A stretch of 64,000 bases of DNA from Shinisaurus crocodilurus (Eukaryota; Chordata; Lepidosauria; Squamata; Shinisauridae), in contig CM037879.1 of assembly GCA_021292165.1 (NCBI GenBank), positions 155,775,278 through 155,839,277 of the forward strand. The letters run 5' to 3'. The notes under the pieces are model-generated. The model made no database searches and was not told the origin of the DNA. It saw only the letters and a list, made by a program, of their open reading frames with translations. The translations under genes were made by a program, and so were the position numbers. Positions 43,232-54,227 of the stretch are shown one piece after another. Within the stretch, counting starts at the first letter, position 1, and the number at the start of each line of letters is the position of its first letter.

Positions 43232-43970
43232 ATTATTTTGGAGGGGCATTCAAACACATTGATTCCCACTAGTATTCTGAATGGTATAGTCTCAGGAGGT
43301 CTGTACAATGCGCTTTCTTTGGCCCATATTCTATGCAAAGCCTCTTGATATTGCTGGAAATACATATTGGAGTCCCATAAAGCTGATAGGCTGAGGGGGA
43401 AATGGATGAGGGCCAGAAACTTTGCATATAATAAGTCAAGGTAGCCCAGGCTTCTATTGTGGCTGCTGTAAACAGTCTGTGGCTGCTAAACTAACCGTCA
43501 GATGGAAGTAGGAGATAGGGGAGAAATGGCTGCCTGGCATTCAAGCCTAGCCAACTGGTGACTCTCATGTCTTTAGGCCAGTCATTCCTCTCTCTCAGTT
43601 CTTTGTCAAGTGCAACACCTGATGAGCAAGATGCTGGTGGTATGCAAAGAGTGTGGTCATAATGAGAGAGACCTCTGAGATTTACCCTCCTGTCACACCA
43701 CCAACTTTCATATCTGCCAAATCGAAGACTGACCCTACAGGACACAAAAGTTGCTGGCAGTAAAGCAAACTGATCAATCCACATTCCATTGGCAGGTGTG
43801 CAAGCCTGTCAGAAATAATATGGATGAGACAAGTAGGAACAACACAGAAACTGATGGCAGGAGACTTGAGAAAAGACCTGGATAGGCTGTGCTGCAGTGT
43901 ACATTTAAGATTTCTTTCTATTTTCTTGAACCTCTGGAGAGAAGTGAGGTAAAGTAGTTTGGGAATATAA
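43232..43970. other. Unassigned sequence
   Basis: No recognisable feature. Minus-strand ORFs at 43491-43984 overlap one another without family resemblance. Confidence 0.4.
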
Positions 43971-44458
43971 TTGACCTGGTTCACTCATAACGCTAACCCA
44001 TGGTTTATTTAGCCCATGGTTAATCAATGGTTTGTTGCCCTACCCAGGGTTTGACAATCAAACAAACCATGGTTTGTTTTCTCAATCTCTGGGTGGTTTG
44101 TTTCTCTCCTCCTTCACCCACTCCCTCCCTGTATCCCAAATACCTTTGCAGTGCTGTAGTACTGGCATGTAGAACAGCTTTTAAAATTATTATTTTACCA
44201 CTCTTGCCCACCACCACTGTAGCCTGGCAAAACAACCCACGGTTCTGGGTTCACATGTAACAACAACCCATGGTTTAAACAACCCAGAGTTGAAAACCCA
44301 ACAACAAACCATGGGTTCTCTTTTTGGGTTGTTCATGGTTAATAAACCATGGTTTGTTAGTGTGGCTCAGTTCCCACATCACGACAACCCAAAATTCAAC
44401 AGCCCATGGGTTAAATATACCATGGGTTAGTGTTATGTGTGAACCAGGTCAATGTATA
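43971..44458. mobile_element. Palindromic MITE, family F (copy 1)
   Basis: The left end 'ttgacctggttcactcataa' and the right end 'ttatgtgtgaaccaggtcaa' are inverted repeats, as are 'cgctaacccatggttta' and 'taccatgggttagtg'. The interior carries many copies of the half-palindrome 'aacccatggtt' or 'aaaccatggttt'. Non-coding. About 480 bp. Confidence 0.75.
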
Positions 44459-44687
44459 TGGAATATACCTGATTGCTAAAGGTTTAGGGGACATTGAGTA
44501 GAAAAAGTGCACCCCCTATGCATGAAGAAATGTTAAAGAACCGAATATTTATTTTAAAATCATGCATCAAAGCTAAAGTAAAAAGCAGTCTGCCAATAGT
44601 AGTCTGCTTTAGGATGCATCACATTTTCCACAATGACTGGAAGTAAGACTGTAGCTATGTTTATCAATCAGTAACCAAGGAACACCA

Positions 44688-44742
<55 letters not shown>

Positions 44743-45599
44743 GCAAGGCTGTAGGCCCTTTTAAGGAAGGTATGCAGAGATTTCCTGCTGATTATAAAAG
44801 GTGAGTGATGGAGATGAGAGTACATTAGAAATGATTACAGAAATCTGATATCATTATCTTTTGTACTTCATCACAACAGCAAAGATGACTACCTGAGGCA
44901 AAGCAGACATCTTACTTCCTACATCAGATAATTAGCAAAGACTGTCAGTACAAATTTCAAGAGTCTTGTCTCCGAAATACTCTGCAGCGTATATGTGAAT
45001 CCGACTCATCTTGTTTCTCTCCCTCTTCTTGTCTCTGCTAGATTCAAATTTGTAGCACTTCAAAGTAGCAGATAAAACCGTGGCACACACCATTCAGAAA
45101 ACCCTAAATACAACGTACATTAGTTCATTTTACAACTCCCCCCCCCACTCAAAAGGTCTCCACTGGAAAAACAAGGCTTATCAGGTGAAATCCAATTAGC
45201 ACTGCTCCGTTGATGGAAGGCTTCTGTCAGTGGACCAGGGAAGGGCAATTCCTACTTCCCTCCTGCAGCCCCCTGTGGAGCACCCCACAAAATGTGCTCC
45301 AGGGGGTTGGGGGTTCTTCCAGAGCAGATTTTGGGGGGGGGGCTGTATGAGGGAGAAGGGGAAGGGATAGGTCCACTGTGTGAGTGGATGTCCACTTGCA
45401 CAACGTTGAATGTAGTCCATCATTTATAAAGTTTGGATTTCAGGCTTATATTATCAGTCTCTTGAAACCAATATGTGTTGAAACAAACTGAAACTCCAGA
45501 CAAGACAGGAGTGCTCCTGGTTGGTAGGATGGCTGATCCAGGGATAAGGATTTGTCCTGTTTGGGTGGGGCTGCAGTAGCGCTCCCCTTGAAAGAGTGT
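44459..45599. other. Unassigned sequence with (CT)n
   Basis: A pure (CT)n run at 44691-44740. The rest, including a G-rich stretch around 45300-45340, is not recognised. Confidence 0.5.
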
Positions 45600-45840
45600 G
45601 GGGGTGCTCCAGGATCTGGTGTTTCTTTTGGATTATCGGGTGGCAATGGTGGCCACCACTGCTTTTGCCCAGCTTTGGCCATTTCTGGGGAAGGCTGATC
45701 TGGCCATGGTTACAAATGCCATAGTTATATTGAGACTAGATGACTACAACATACTCTACGTGGGACTGCCTTCAGAGAGTGTTTTGGTTGAAAATGCAGC
45801 TATGAGGCTTTTGGCATGAGGCTGTGCAGGGCTGGCTGTA
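45600..45840 (+). pseudogene. L2-type LINE ORF2 fragment
   Basis: The plus frame reads 'LAMVTNAIVILRLDDYNILY', then 'VGLPSESVLVENAAMRLLA', matching the ORF2 segment 'VTHALV.SRLDYCNALYVGLP...QNAAARVL' of the copy at 17.4 kb. Truncated on both sides. Confidence 0.7.
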
Positions 45841-46199
45841 TGATGATATCACTGAGAACAAACAAAGCCAATTGAGAGGGAGGGCGTTGCTTCCTGAAGG
45901 GATGAACACTTTCACCCATATCAGAGGAAATCCTGAAAAATTGCCTAAAGAAGGTCCTTTTGCCACTGTTGGTGAAAAGAGGTGTTGGTGAAAACCATGT
46001 CCTCTTTCAGTTTAGCCTTAGTCACAATTCCTGCTTGGTTGCTGAGGCCCACCAGTCACAAAATGGCAATTCAGGGGCAGAGCCGGTCACAAAATGGCAG
46101 ATGGAAACAGAGTTTGGCATTTTCAGAGCGTGCCATTATCAGTAAGTTTGGCAATTACTGATTATATATATAATCCCTCTTTGGAAGTTGCTAACTTCT

Positions 46200-46264
46200 T
46201 TGCTGGGGGAGTATGGGAGTTGTAGTCCAACACATTTGGAGGGTACCAGGTCAAGGAAGGCAGC
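46200..46264. mobile_element. hAT MITE, one arm only
   Basis: 'tatgggagttgtagtccaac' and 'ggagggtaccaggtcaagg' then 'aaggcagcc' correspond to the right arm of the palindromic hAT MITE family. The left arm is missing. Confidence 0.6.
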
Positions 46265-46603
46265 CATAAGGATTGCATGAACATCCGTATCCCTTCAGCA
46301 TCAGAAAGTGTCTCTCTATGGGCATGATGCAAGGGTGGTTAATAAGTAATGGTGGCTTGTTAACCACCCTGTACAAGCCAGTCGCATGCCAGCCTAATTT
46401 TCATAATCCTATGGCCTGTTGTATGGTTGTGTGGAGTGGTTTGTATGTTAACTGCCCTCGCCGGGTTTGGACAATACAATAAGCTCCAGCAGGGGGTTTG
46501 AATCAGCAGCCTGGTGCCCACGGGCTCCGGCTGCAGTGATCGTGCAAACCAGGTATCTGTCTATCTAGTAGTTCTACCATTCTGTCTTACTTACCTTATT
46601 TTG

Positions 46604-46847
46604 TTATTTATTTATTATTACATTTATATCCCACCTTTTTCTCTCTTGCAAGGAACATGAGGCAGCGTACACAATCCTCCTCCTCCTCTCCATTTTATCC
46701 TCACAACAACCCTGTGAAATAAGTTAGGCTGAGAGTTGGTGACTGGCCCAAACTCACCCAGTGAGCTTCATGCCTGAGTGGGGACTAGAACCTGGATCTC
46801 CCAAGTCCCAGTCCAGCACTCTAACCACTACACCACACTGGCTCTCA
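46604..46847 (-). mobile_element. Sauria SINE
   Basis: Minus-strand copy, complete head (B box CAGGTTCTAGTCCCCAC), body slightly diverged ('aacatgaggcagcgtac'), and AT tail at its left. Confidence 0.9.
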
Positions 46848-46904
46848 CCTTGCATTAAGATGCTGCCAAGAAGTGTACACTATTTTAAATATGTAGCAGA
46901 TATC

Positions 46905-47212
46905 TCCCTACAATAAGCACAGGGGTCCCTGATCCGGATTGGGACTCTAGTGTGGGAGCTAGGGAGACTTTAACCCTCACCGCCGCCACCACTGCAGGTC
47001 TGATCCAGATCAGCCTTCAAGTGCCTGCAACTGATATTGCCCATAATGATCTGTTAAAGTAAATGGATCACATTTTGGCCATATATATTGCAGGCATTGG
47101 GATCCCAATCTGGATTGGAGGCACAGTGGTGGTGGTGGGCTAAAGCCCCCATACCTGCCATGCTAGGATCCCAAGTTGGATCAGGACTACACTTACTCTG
47201 GAATATAAAAAA
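46905..47212. mobile_element. Degraded palindromic MITE related to 30193-30545
   Basis: 'gatccggattgggactctag' at the left faces 'taggatcccaagttggatc' at the right, and 'ccgccgccaccactgc' faces 'cagtggtggtggtgggc'. The arms are imperfect and the edges unclear. Confidence 0.45.
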
Positions 47213-48544
47213 AAGTGATGTGTGCTTTGGCCCTTAGCTATAGTGGAACCAGCCTCTACTTGCCCTGCTGCAGCTGTAGGATCGATCAGCTGAGGAAGTT
47301 TACTCACATGGATTAAGTAGAAACCTGCCGCGAGGGTTCAGCAGGGCTAATAGAATCACAGGGCTGGAAAGGATCCAATGTGACTCCTGCTAGTTCAGCT
47401 CACACCTGACTAGAACAGAAGCCCCATTGCTTTCTGGCCTGCTGCTTTTGAGCCTATGGTCATAGTCCATTTAAACCCAATCGAAGATCCAACGAAGATC
47501 CAAAAGCCTGTTTCCACATAGAGTTTTATTTACTGCTTCTGTTGAATTTTATTCAGCATGCTATATAAAAGCCAAGGTCTTCGCCACAGACTTTGGTTCT
47601 CTTCTGACGACCCTCGGAGGATGGTAGTGCCGTTGGTGAAATTTCCATACGGCAACATTTGGCAACATTTGTAGGTGGCGTTGCAGTTCTGTTTCTCAGC
47701 AGTCTTTTGTTAAGACGCTATTTAAAGCCGATCTGAGTCAGGCGCCTGCGTGTGTTTGCGCGCACACTTACGCAGAGAATTTATGTCAGAGATAATATAA
47801 AAGAGAAATCACAAAGATTACAGCCTACTGTTCACAGCAGAAGAAAAGCAAAGAAAAGAAAGATGTTTCAACACAACACTAATTACAGTTTTGTGAAGCT
47901 CTGTTGAGGCCTGTTGGGAAGTTTCATCAGGACACATCTTTTATTATTGTTGTTGTTCTTCTTCTTTTGCATTCTGTTGCCATGGCAACTGCTACTTCAT
48001 GGTCCAGATTTCAGGATAAAGCTGAATACCTGCAGGATGGATCACTCGGAGGAGGTGAGGAAAGTAAGCGCACTTGCAGGATTGGACCTTAAACTAAAAT
48101 TAGGAACTCTGCAGAAATACCTAGCTGTTTTGAAAGACTTGCAAATAACAAGGAGTGAAAATATTGGCACCCAAATCAGTTTCCCGTTTTACACTCCTGG
48201 GGTTTTCTGTTGGGATGCTTTTTCCTATGGCATGTTAATGCTTTCAAACCAAATATAAGTATGTGTGTGGGGGGGGGGGGAAGAGAAGCAGCATTATAAC
48301 ACAAAACGTTGGAAATTTAACAGTATACACAACACAACCAGCAAAAGGAAAAGACACAAAGAGAGAAGTGATCCTCAAAGTGCCAGAAATATTTATTCTG
48401 CTTAATGTGTTTTGGAAATACAATTCCTTCCTCAGGGTCTCTCCACAAGCATGCAGCAATGATCCCTTCTGCTCCAGCAATGGCCGCGCTGTGTGGTGAT
48501 GATGGGACTTATTTAGTTCAAGGAGGCTTACTTCCAAGTCAGTG
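47213..48544. other. Mostly unassigned sequence
   Basis: A weak CR1-like tail fragment near 47344-47400 ('agaatcacagggctgg'). A G-run lies at 48267-48279. ORFs of 114-124 codons at 47914-48618 have no recognisable product. Confidence 0.4.
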
Positions 48545-48875
48545 ACTGGATTCAGACAACACGATAACCCACACTCAAAGGTTGAGTATGAGTTGAGTGT
48601 GGGTTGTTGTTGAACCATGGGTTGTTGTTGGAATGTGGGTTATCGTGTTGTCTGAACCCAGCTACGCTAACAAGCCATGGCTTGTTAAACATGAACAACC
48701 AATGAAGAGAACCCATGGTTTGTTGTTGGGTTGTGAACTGAGGGCTGTTCACCATGGTTTGATATCTTGGCTGGGTTCAGACAACACAATAACCCACGTT
48801 TCAACAACAACCCACAGTTCAACGACAACCCACACTCAACCCTTGAGTGTGGGTTATCGTGTTGGCTGAACCTAG
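48545..48875. mobile_element. Palindromic MITE, family F-like (copy 2)
   Basis: CTGGATTCAGACAACACG at the left; the right end is the inverse, 'cgtgttggctgaacctag'. The inner blocks 'ataacccacactcaa' and 'ttgagtgtgggttat' pair. The interior again carries 'aaccatgggttgttgttg'. The flanks tcagtga and tcagtaa agree at 6 of 7 positions, suggesting a hAT-like target duplication. Confidence 0.7.
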
Positions 48876-50489
48876 TCAGTAAGTGGTAACTAAAGAAGGA
48901 TTCAATTTACAACAGCTGACCCTTTCTGGGAATGTAATGACTTGCTTTAAGCCTGCTTATATTAGCACTTTTCTAAACCGACACTGTCTTTTAAAACTGA
49001 GTTTAAAAATGGATGGTTGGATCCAGATTATCATTATTTAGGCTTGTGCAACTGGGCTTGTGGAAGCAGACTTCCCCAGAGTCTCCTGCTAATGGCAGCT
49101 CCTCCAGCCACCTGAAAATACCACACAGAGGATCAGGGGTTCTTGCTGAATGGGGTGAGCTGTGGTTTGGGGAGGGAGGGATCCCCAATCATTGGGTAGA
49201 TTCACCTTCTATGAACAGAACCCTTCTATCCACTGAAGGCAGATCCTGATCCAACCCTGAACATTTGATCTGGATTGACATGTAAAGTTAAGGATTGCAG
49301 CCTTTCCCCCTTTTCTTATTCATTGCCAATTCATTTGGTTAATGATAATTAAAATGCACAACTGAAACAAGCAAAGAAAGACTTGTGTGACAAAAGCTAG
49401 GTGATATGTAAATGTTTGAACTTCCTTCTAAATCCCCCCCAAGGGGTTCTTTTAGTCTCCCCTATTGAACTGAGTGAGTCTAATGGGATAGTCCAGTTTT
49501 ACACCACTCTGCTGCTCTGTACATTATAGCACATTCCCTCTGACATTTCTCTTGGTGTCAGGGTGCGAAGAACACATTTTGTGCAGCAGCAGAAAAACAG
49601 ATACGGTAGCTTAATTGTAAGCAGGTATGAACACACCAATTGTTCCCCTTATCTGATGTTGTCTGAACATGTTCTTGCGATATAGACAGCTACCTCAACG
49701 CCTGTGATGGTGAGATTTTAGATTGTGGGTATAACCTGATGACACATTTCTCTGTTTATGCAGATGACAAATTTAGCAACTCAATTTCTTTTCTTTTTTA
49801 AAAAAAGTTCCACAGGAAGGATTTAGGGGACTCTAACACTAAATTAGCTCCACACCCATGTAAATTATAGCAGGCAGCCAAAATCAGATTCATAGTTAGC
49901 TATGACCTATTTTAATAAGAAAACTTTTTTTTCTTTTTGCACAGTTGGCACTAGAACACTATTTTAGTTAGCAACACAATCCTCCTCTCCCCCAGACTCT
50001 CACATTGGTATTGGATGGTCAGCATGCAATAGTATTTAATGTTTGGTAGGATCATGTTATGGCATTTTTAATCATAACATTCGGTAGGTGACACGCAATC
50101 TGACTGAATTTGATAGCAACATGCAATGGTGATTAATATTTGATAGTTAAAAGCTTTATGAGATTTCATATATGAAGCCAGCAAAGTTTAGAATAGTCAA
50201 AAGATGCTAACAATTAAAAAACATTCCAATTTTTAAGGACAAATTTCTAATCCAACATGCAAATTTGAATTTCAGTTTACATGTTTGAAATTTGAATGGT
50301 TCAATGGGAAAACTGGATAAATGTCGGATATTCATAAATATTCATGTCAGCATTAGAATATTCAGGTTAAATATTTGAATATGCACTTAATATCAGCTTA
50401 ATTTTTGGCCTCTGAAAGTATACATATTTGATTTTAGTATATGACAATTGTAGATATGCAGTGGCATCTAATATTCAACAGTATTTCAT
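48876..50489. other. Unassigned AT-rich sequence
   Basis: About 1.6 kb with no repeat I can name and no exon-like ORF. Confidence 0.4.
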
Positions 50490-51243
50490 CATCATCATCA
50501 TCAGGCGATCACTCGTGACCGAGTAAGATTGTCTTCCGGGATAAAAGGAGGAAATTCTAAAGAAGATTGTGTAGACTCTAGCGATGGGTTCGTAAGTGAC
50601 TGTGGAGGCCAATTCTAGATCCACACAGCTTCCCACAGTGAGGACACAGGTTACCAGATAGGAGATGGTCCTGTAAAGGATTCATTTGACGTGCTTTTCG
50701 CTTAGCACGTTTCTCCCTTTCACCTTGCACTCGGGCTTCTTCAAAGTCCATAGAACCTTTGTGAAAGGCCAACCTCCATTTAGATCGTTCATGGGCCAGA
50801 GCTTCCCAGTTTTCAATGTTTATATTGCATTTTTTTAGATTAGCCTTATGAACATCTTTAAACCTCTTATATTGACCACCGATATTCCGCTTTCCATCCT
50901 TGAGTTGGGAGTAAAGTAACTGCTTTGGGAGACGGCAGTCAGGCATTCGAACAACATGACCGGTCCACTGAAGTTGGCGTTGAAGGATCATTTTTTCAAT
51001 GCTAGTAGTCTTTGCTTCTTCCAATACACTGACATTTGTTCGTCTATCTTCCCAAGTAATTCGCAGGATTTTCCGGAGGCAACGTTGATGAAACCTTTCA
51101 AGGAGGTGGAAGTGACGTTTATAGATAGTCCATGTTTCGCAGGCATACAATAAAGTTGATAATACAATGGCTTCATAAACCAGTGTTTTGGTCTTCTTAC
51201 AAATATCCCGATCCTCGAACACTCTATGTTTCATAGCTGACAT
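50490..51243 (-). pseudogene. LINE ORF2 C-terminal end, open for 221 codons, with C2H2 zinc finger
   Basis: Encoded the C-terminal part of a non-LTR retrotransposon protein. From the N-terminus: 'LSTLLYACETWTIYKRHFHL', 'LERFHQRCLRKILRITWED', 'LQRQLQWTGHVVRMPDCRL', 'GGQYKRFKDVHKANLK', then a basic linker. It closes with a canonical C-x2-C-x12-H-x3-H finger (Cys200, Cys203, His216, His220 of the 221-codon frame). The polymerase domain is missing because of 5' truncation at about 51245. The 3' end runs through 'gtgatcgcctgatgatg', a (TGA)n tail. No internal stop. The first Met is arbitrary, since the frame is open upstream to the truncation. Clade not assigned. Confidence 0.8.
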
Positions 51244-51245
51244 GC

Positions 51246-51544
51246 AATTGTATTTACATGCTTGTGTGAGTCCATGGATAAATCCACATACAGATTGTGA
51301 CCTAGATTCTAAACAAACTTACTTGTGTTTAGGAACACAGTCAACATTTATCCATGGATTTTCCTGGCATTTTAAAATGCTATCTGAAAAATAGCATTTT
51401 TCCTGTTGGTGTCTCCTTAATGTCCCCAATTTATGAATAATTTACATATATTTAAGTTGGACTAAACCAGTTAAAATGGAACAATGTAAGTGCTTTATGG
51501 GTCACACACTGCTTAGTGCTGTGCATTTGGCTTCATATGTTTTT
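51246..51544. other. Unassigned sequence with inverted repeat
   Basis: 'gtccatggataaatcc' at 51271 and 'tttatccatggatt' at 51347 form inverted arms about 75 bp apart. Nothing else recognised. Confidence 0.4.
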
Positions 51545-52340
51545 TAAAATTATTATTTATATAATTTATATCCCACCTTTTCACACACACACCCAAATGG
51601 TACTCAAGGTGGCTAACAATAAAATACAGATTAAAAACAAAATCTTAATTAAAACATAACTTCGGGCATAATCCAATGGAGCGCTTACACCCTACCAATT
51701 CTTTTATGCCCTGCCATTTCTGTTACACAATGGCAATTTAGTGCTTCCGGGGCAACACAAAATGAGTGGAAACGCTCATTTCTGGAAGGAGGCAGGTCGG
51801 TGGAGCTCACACAATGGAGCTCTGCTGACCTGCCTCCTTCCAGAAATGAGCATTTCCGCTTATTTTGGGGCTTTCTCTAGGAAGTGCTAAATCTCCCTTG
51901 CGTAAGCGGTGGGTCCCACTTGCGCAACGGAATTGGAGGGATGCACTGCTTGCAGAAGGGAATCAGCAGGGACATAAGCACCCCATTGTATTCTGCCCAT
52001 GAAAACAAATAAATTAAAAACACAATTAAATGCATGACAATAAAAGAAATAAGCAGCACCCAGCCAGTCCCCTTCAGCAACAGACCAGTTTATATGCCCA
52101 AAACCTGCATGAAAAAAAAACGTATTTGCCTACCTGAGAGTGTGGGAAACCTAGCCTCCAACAGCAGAGAGTTCCAGAGCTTGGGAGCAGCCACAGAGAA
52201 GGCCCTCTCTTGCATTCCCTCTGATGGCAGTGGGGCTGAGAGAAGGGCCTCCCCCAAAGATCCTAAACACCTGCTCTTAAGCCATGTTTGGAACTCCCCA
52301 CAGTTACTACCTGCCTGTGCTTGCCTCTTCAACATCGAAA
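51545..52340 (-). pseudogene. L2-type LINE 3' portion, split by MITE family B
   Basis: The left end is the minus-oriented tail 'aatttatatcccacctttt' followed by A-rich UTR. This breaks at 51664 and resumes at about 52004 ('aaaacaaataaattaaaa'). Further right the minus frame reads 'RAFSVAAPKLWNSLLLEARF', the ORF2 C-terminal block. Confidence 0.65.
51665..52003. mobile_element. Palindromic MITE, family B (copy 2)
   Basis: 'gggcataatccaatggagcg' at the left and the inverse 'gcaccccattgtattctgccc' region at the right are inverted repeats. The central arms 'ggaaggaggcaggtcggtgg' and 'gacctgcctccttcc' make a hairpin around 51808-51822. Same family as 3874-4213. Inserted in an L2-type LINE. Confidence 0.75.
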
Positions 52341-52379
52341 AAAGGTGGGGTATAAATATAATTAATAAATAAATACAGT

Positions 52380-52866
52380 GATCACATCACTCCAGTGCTT
52401 AAGGAGATGCACTGGTTACCATTTGCTTGCCGAGCTGAATTCAAGGTGTTGGTTTTGACCTTTAAAACCCTATACGGCTCCGGTCCAGTTTATCTCAAGC
52501 AGCGCCTCCAGCAACATCAAGTAGGCCGCTCAACAAGATCTGCCACGGGCGGCCTTCTCCTTGTTCCATCAGCCAGAGCAGCCAGGCTGGTGGGGACTAG
52601 GAAGAGGGCCTTCTCTGTGGTGGCCCCCAAGTTATGGAACTCTCTCCCCAGTGACCTCCGCCATGCCCCCTCCTTGATGAGCTTCCGCCGTGCATTAAAA
52701 ACATGGTTTTCCAGGTGGGAATATGGGGTGGGTTAGGATTTTAAACTGTAATGGTAGTTTGTATTTTGTTTTATTGTATTTTTTATATATATTGTACATT
52801 GCCCAGAGTGGCTGGTCACCGGCCGGATGGGCGATTCAGAAATACGATAAATAAATAAATAAACAA
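52380..52866 (+). pseudogene. L2-type LINE ORF2 C-terminus and 3' UTR
   Basis: A 113-codon open stretch from 52395 reads 'LKEMHWLPFACRAEFKVLVL', 'TFKTLYGSGPVYLKQRL', 'RAFSVVAPKLWNSLPSDLR' and 'SFRRALKTWFSRW', the conserved C-terminal block of L2-type ORF2. It is followed by the UTR ('tgtacattgcccagagtgg') and an (AATA)n tail at 52847-52863. The start of the element (RT domain) is missing. It is the best preserved copy of this segment in the window. Confidence 0.85.
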
Positions 52867-53180
52867 TACATTCCTTCTTTTCACTAATTTCTGCCACCAT
52901 CACTACCACACTTCTGAGTTTGCGCACCTTCATGTCTATGAAAACCAAAATAGTGATGGGCATGGGTGAGCAGTGGTAACAGCAGGGGGCAGCAGGCAGA
53001 TGATGGTACAGTCCGTAGGGATGGACGGATCTGTCCATTTTGGTTTCTCTCAGTTTATCATTTTTCCAGTCTCAAGTTCAGTTCATCCCGAACATTGAGA
53101 ATTTTTCCAGTCTTAAATTTGGTTTATCCCAATGAAAATTCATGTGCATTTCTCCAAATACGTGCATTTTTTTAATATTA

Positions 53181-53514
53181 TGACCTGATTCGGACAATTG
53201 TCATCGGCTAAACAAGCCACGGTGGCTTGTTTAAGCCATGGCTCATGCTGGGCACAATTTACATAATCACCTGCCTGGCTGCGGCTTGTGTCATCTGAAC
53301 CCAGGAGGCAGGGCTTGCTTGAGAGGGGAAACAACCCTGAAATAATCCAGGAACAGCCCATGGGTTATCTGAGGGATGTTTCCCCTCAAACAAGCCATGC
53401 CGCCTGATTCCGATGACATGATGAGCTGCAGCTGGGTGGGTGATTATGCAAATCGTGCCTGCATGCGCCACGGTTTAAACAAGCCACAGTGGCTTGTTTA
53501 GCCAACGATGATCA
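53181..53514. mobile_element. Palindromic MITE, family F-like (copy 3)
   Basis: 'ttgtcatcggctaaacaagc' with 'cacggtggcttgtttaa' faces 'ttaaacaagccacagtgg' and 'cttgtttagccaacgatgat'. The arms are about 50 bp plus weaker pairing inward ('tgattatgcaaat' and 'acataatca'). Non-coding. Confidence 0.65.
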
Positions 53515-53725
53515 TCTATTTTATTTATTATATTTTTAAATCGCTCATCTGGCTGGTCACCCAGCCACCGGTTCATGCAAACCGGCAGACTGTTTCCTAA
53601 TACACAAATGTTTGCAAGTGATTTTTCTAATATCATATATTTTTGAATGTTATTTTTCCTAATAAACACATGTATATATGCATTTTTACATTGGAGAACT
53701 GAATTGCAAATTTCAACAGATAAAG

Positions 53726-54149
53726 GTGCAATCCTATGGCTGCTAGACGGAGTCTAGACAGCCATAGGAGAAGTCAGAGTCCCAGCTCCAACCTCAGAAA
53801 TGTGCTCCGAGGTCAGAGCGCCCTCCCTCCACCCTTGCAGCCAGCATGGAAGGAACCATGCTGGCTGCGGCTCTGAGGTCGGAAGACCAACCTCAGAGAC
53901 CAGTGTTCTGTGTGTGTCCCGGGGGGGGGCAGGGAGGGGAGGAATAAGGCTCCGCCAGCATATGATGTATCCTCCCCTCCCTGCGAGCTGGGGGAAAAGA
54001 CTTAGATGGCTGAAATCAGCCGTCTAAGTCTTTTACAGGGCGAGAGGAGCACGGAGGCGACCTTTGCCTCTGCGCTTTTCCCGCCCTCCATTGGATGACT
54101 GTAGTCCTCTGAGTTTGAAGGGTTACGGGCAGCCACACTGGATTGCGCT
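53726..54149. mobile_element. Palindromic MITE with strong central hairpin
   Basis: The tips 'gtgcaatcctatggctg' and 'cagccacactggattgcgc' are inverted repeats. Inside, 'aaaagacttagatggctga' (53996 on) faces 'tcagccgtctaagtctttt' (to 54035), a 19-bp hairpin with one mismatch. Non-coding. Confidence 0.6.
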
Positions 54150-54227
54150 GTAACTGAGTTCAAAAGTGCGCAATCAGGTTAGTTCGCATTAAAAGGTGTT
54201 TTGCACAAATTTGTCCCCCATCCCTAG

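Larger units (their letters stand above)
53017..54227. mobile_element. Larger AT-rich element carrying two nested palindromic MITEs
   Basis: Starts AGGGATGGACGG and ends 'tttgtcccccatccct', an inverted pair at the tips. The AT-rich backbone ('cccaatgaaaattcatgtgc', 'cctaatacacaaatgtttgc', 'cctaataaacacatgt') is broken at 53181-53514 and 53726-54149 by two palindromes. The start also resembles 58357 and 58706. The outer limits are tentative. Confidence 0.4.

Noticed and set aside
43042..43365. Proline-, leucine- or arginine-rich ORFs
   Set aside because: They translate the (CCT)n/(CTT)n microsatellite in different frames.
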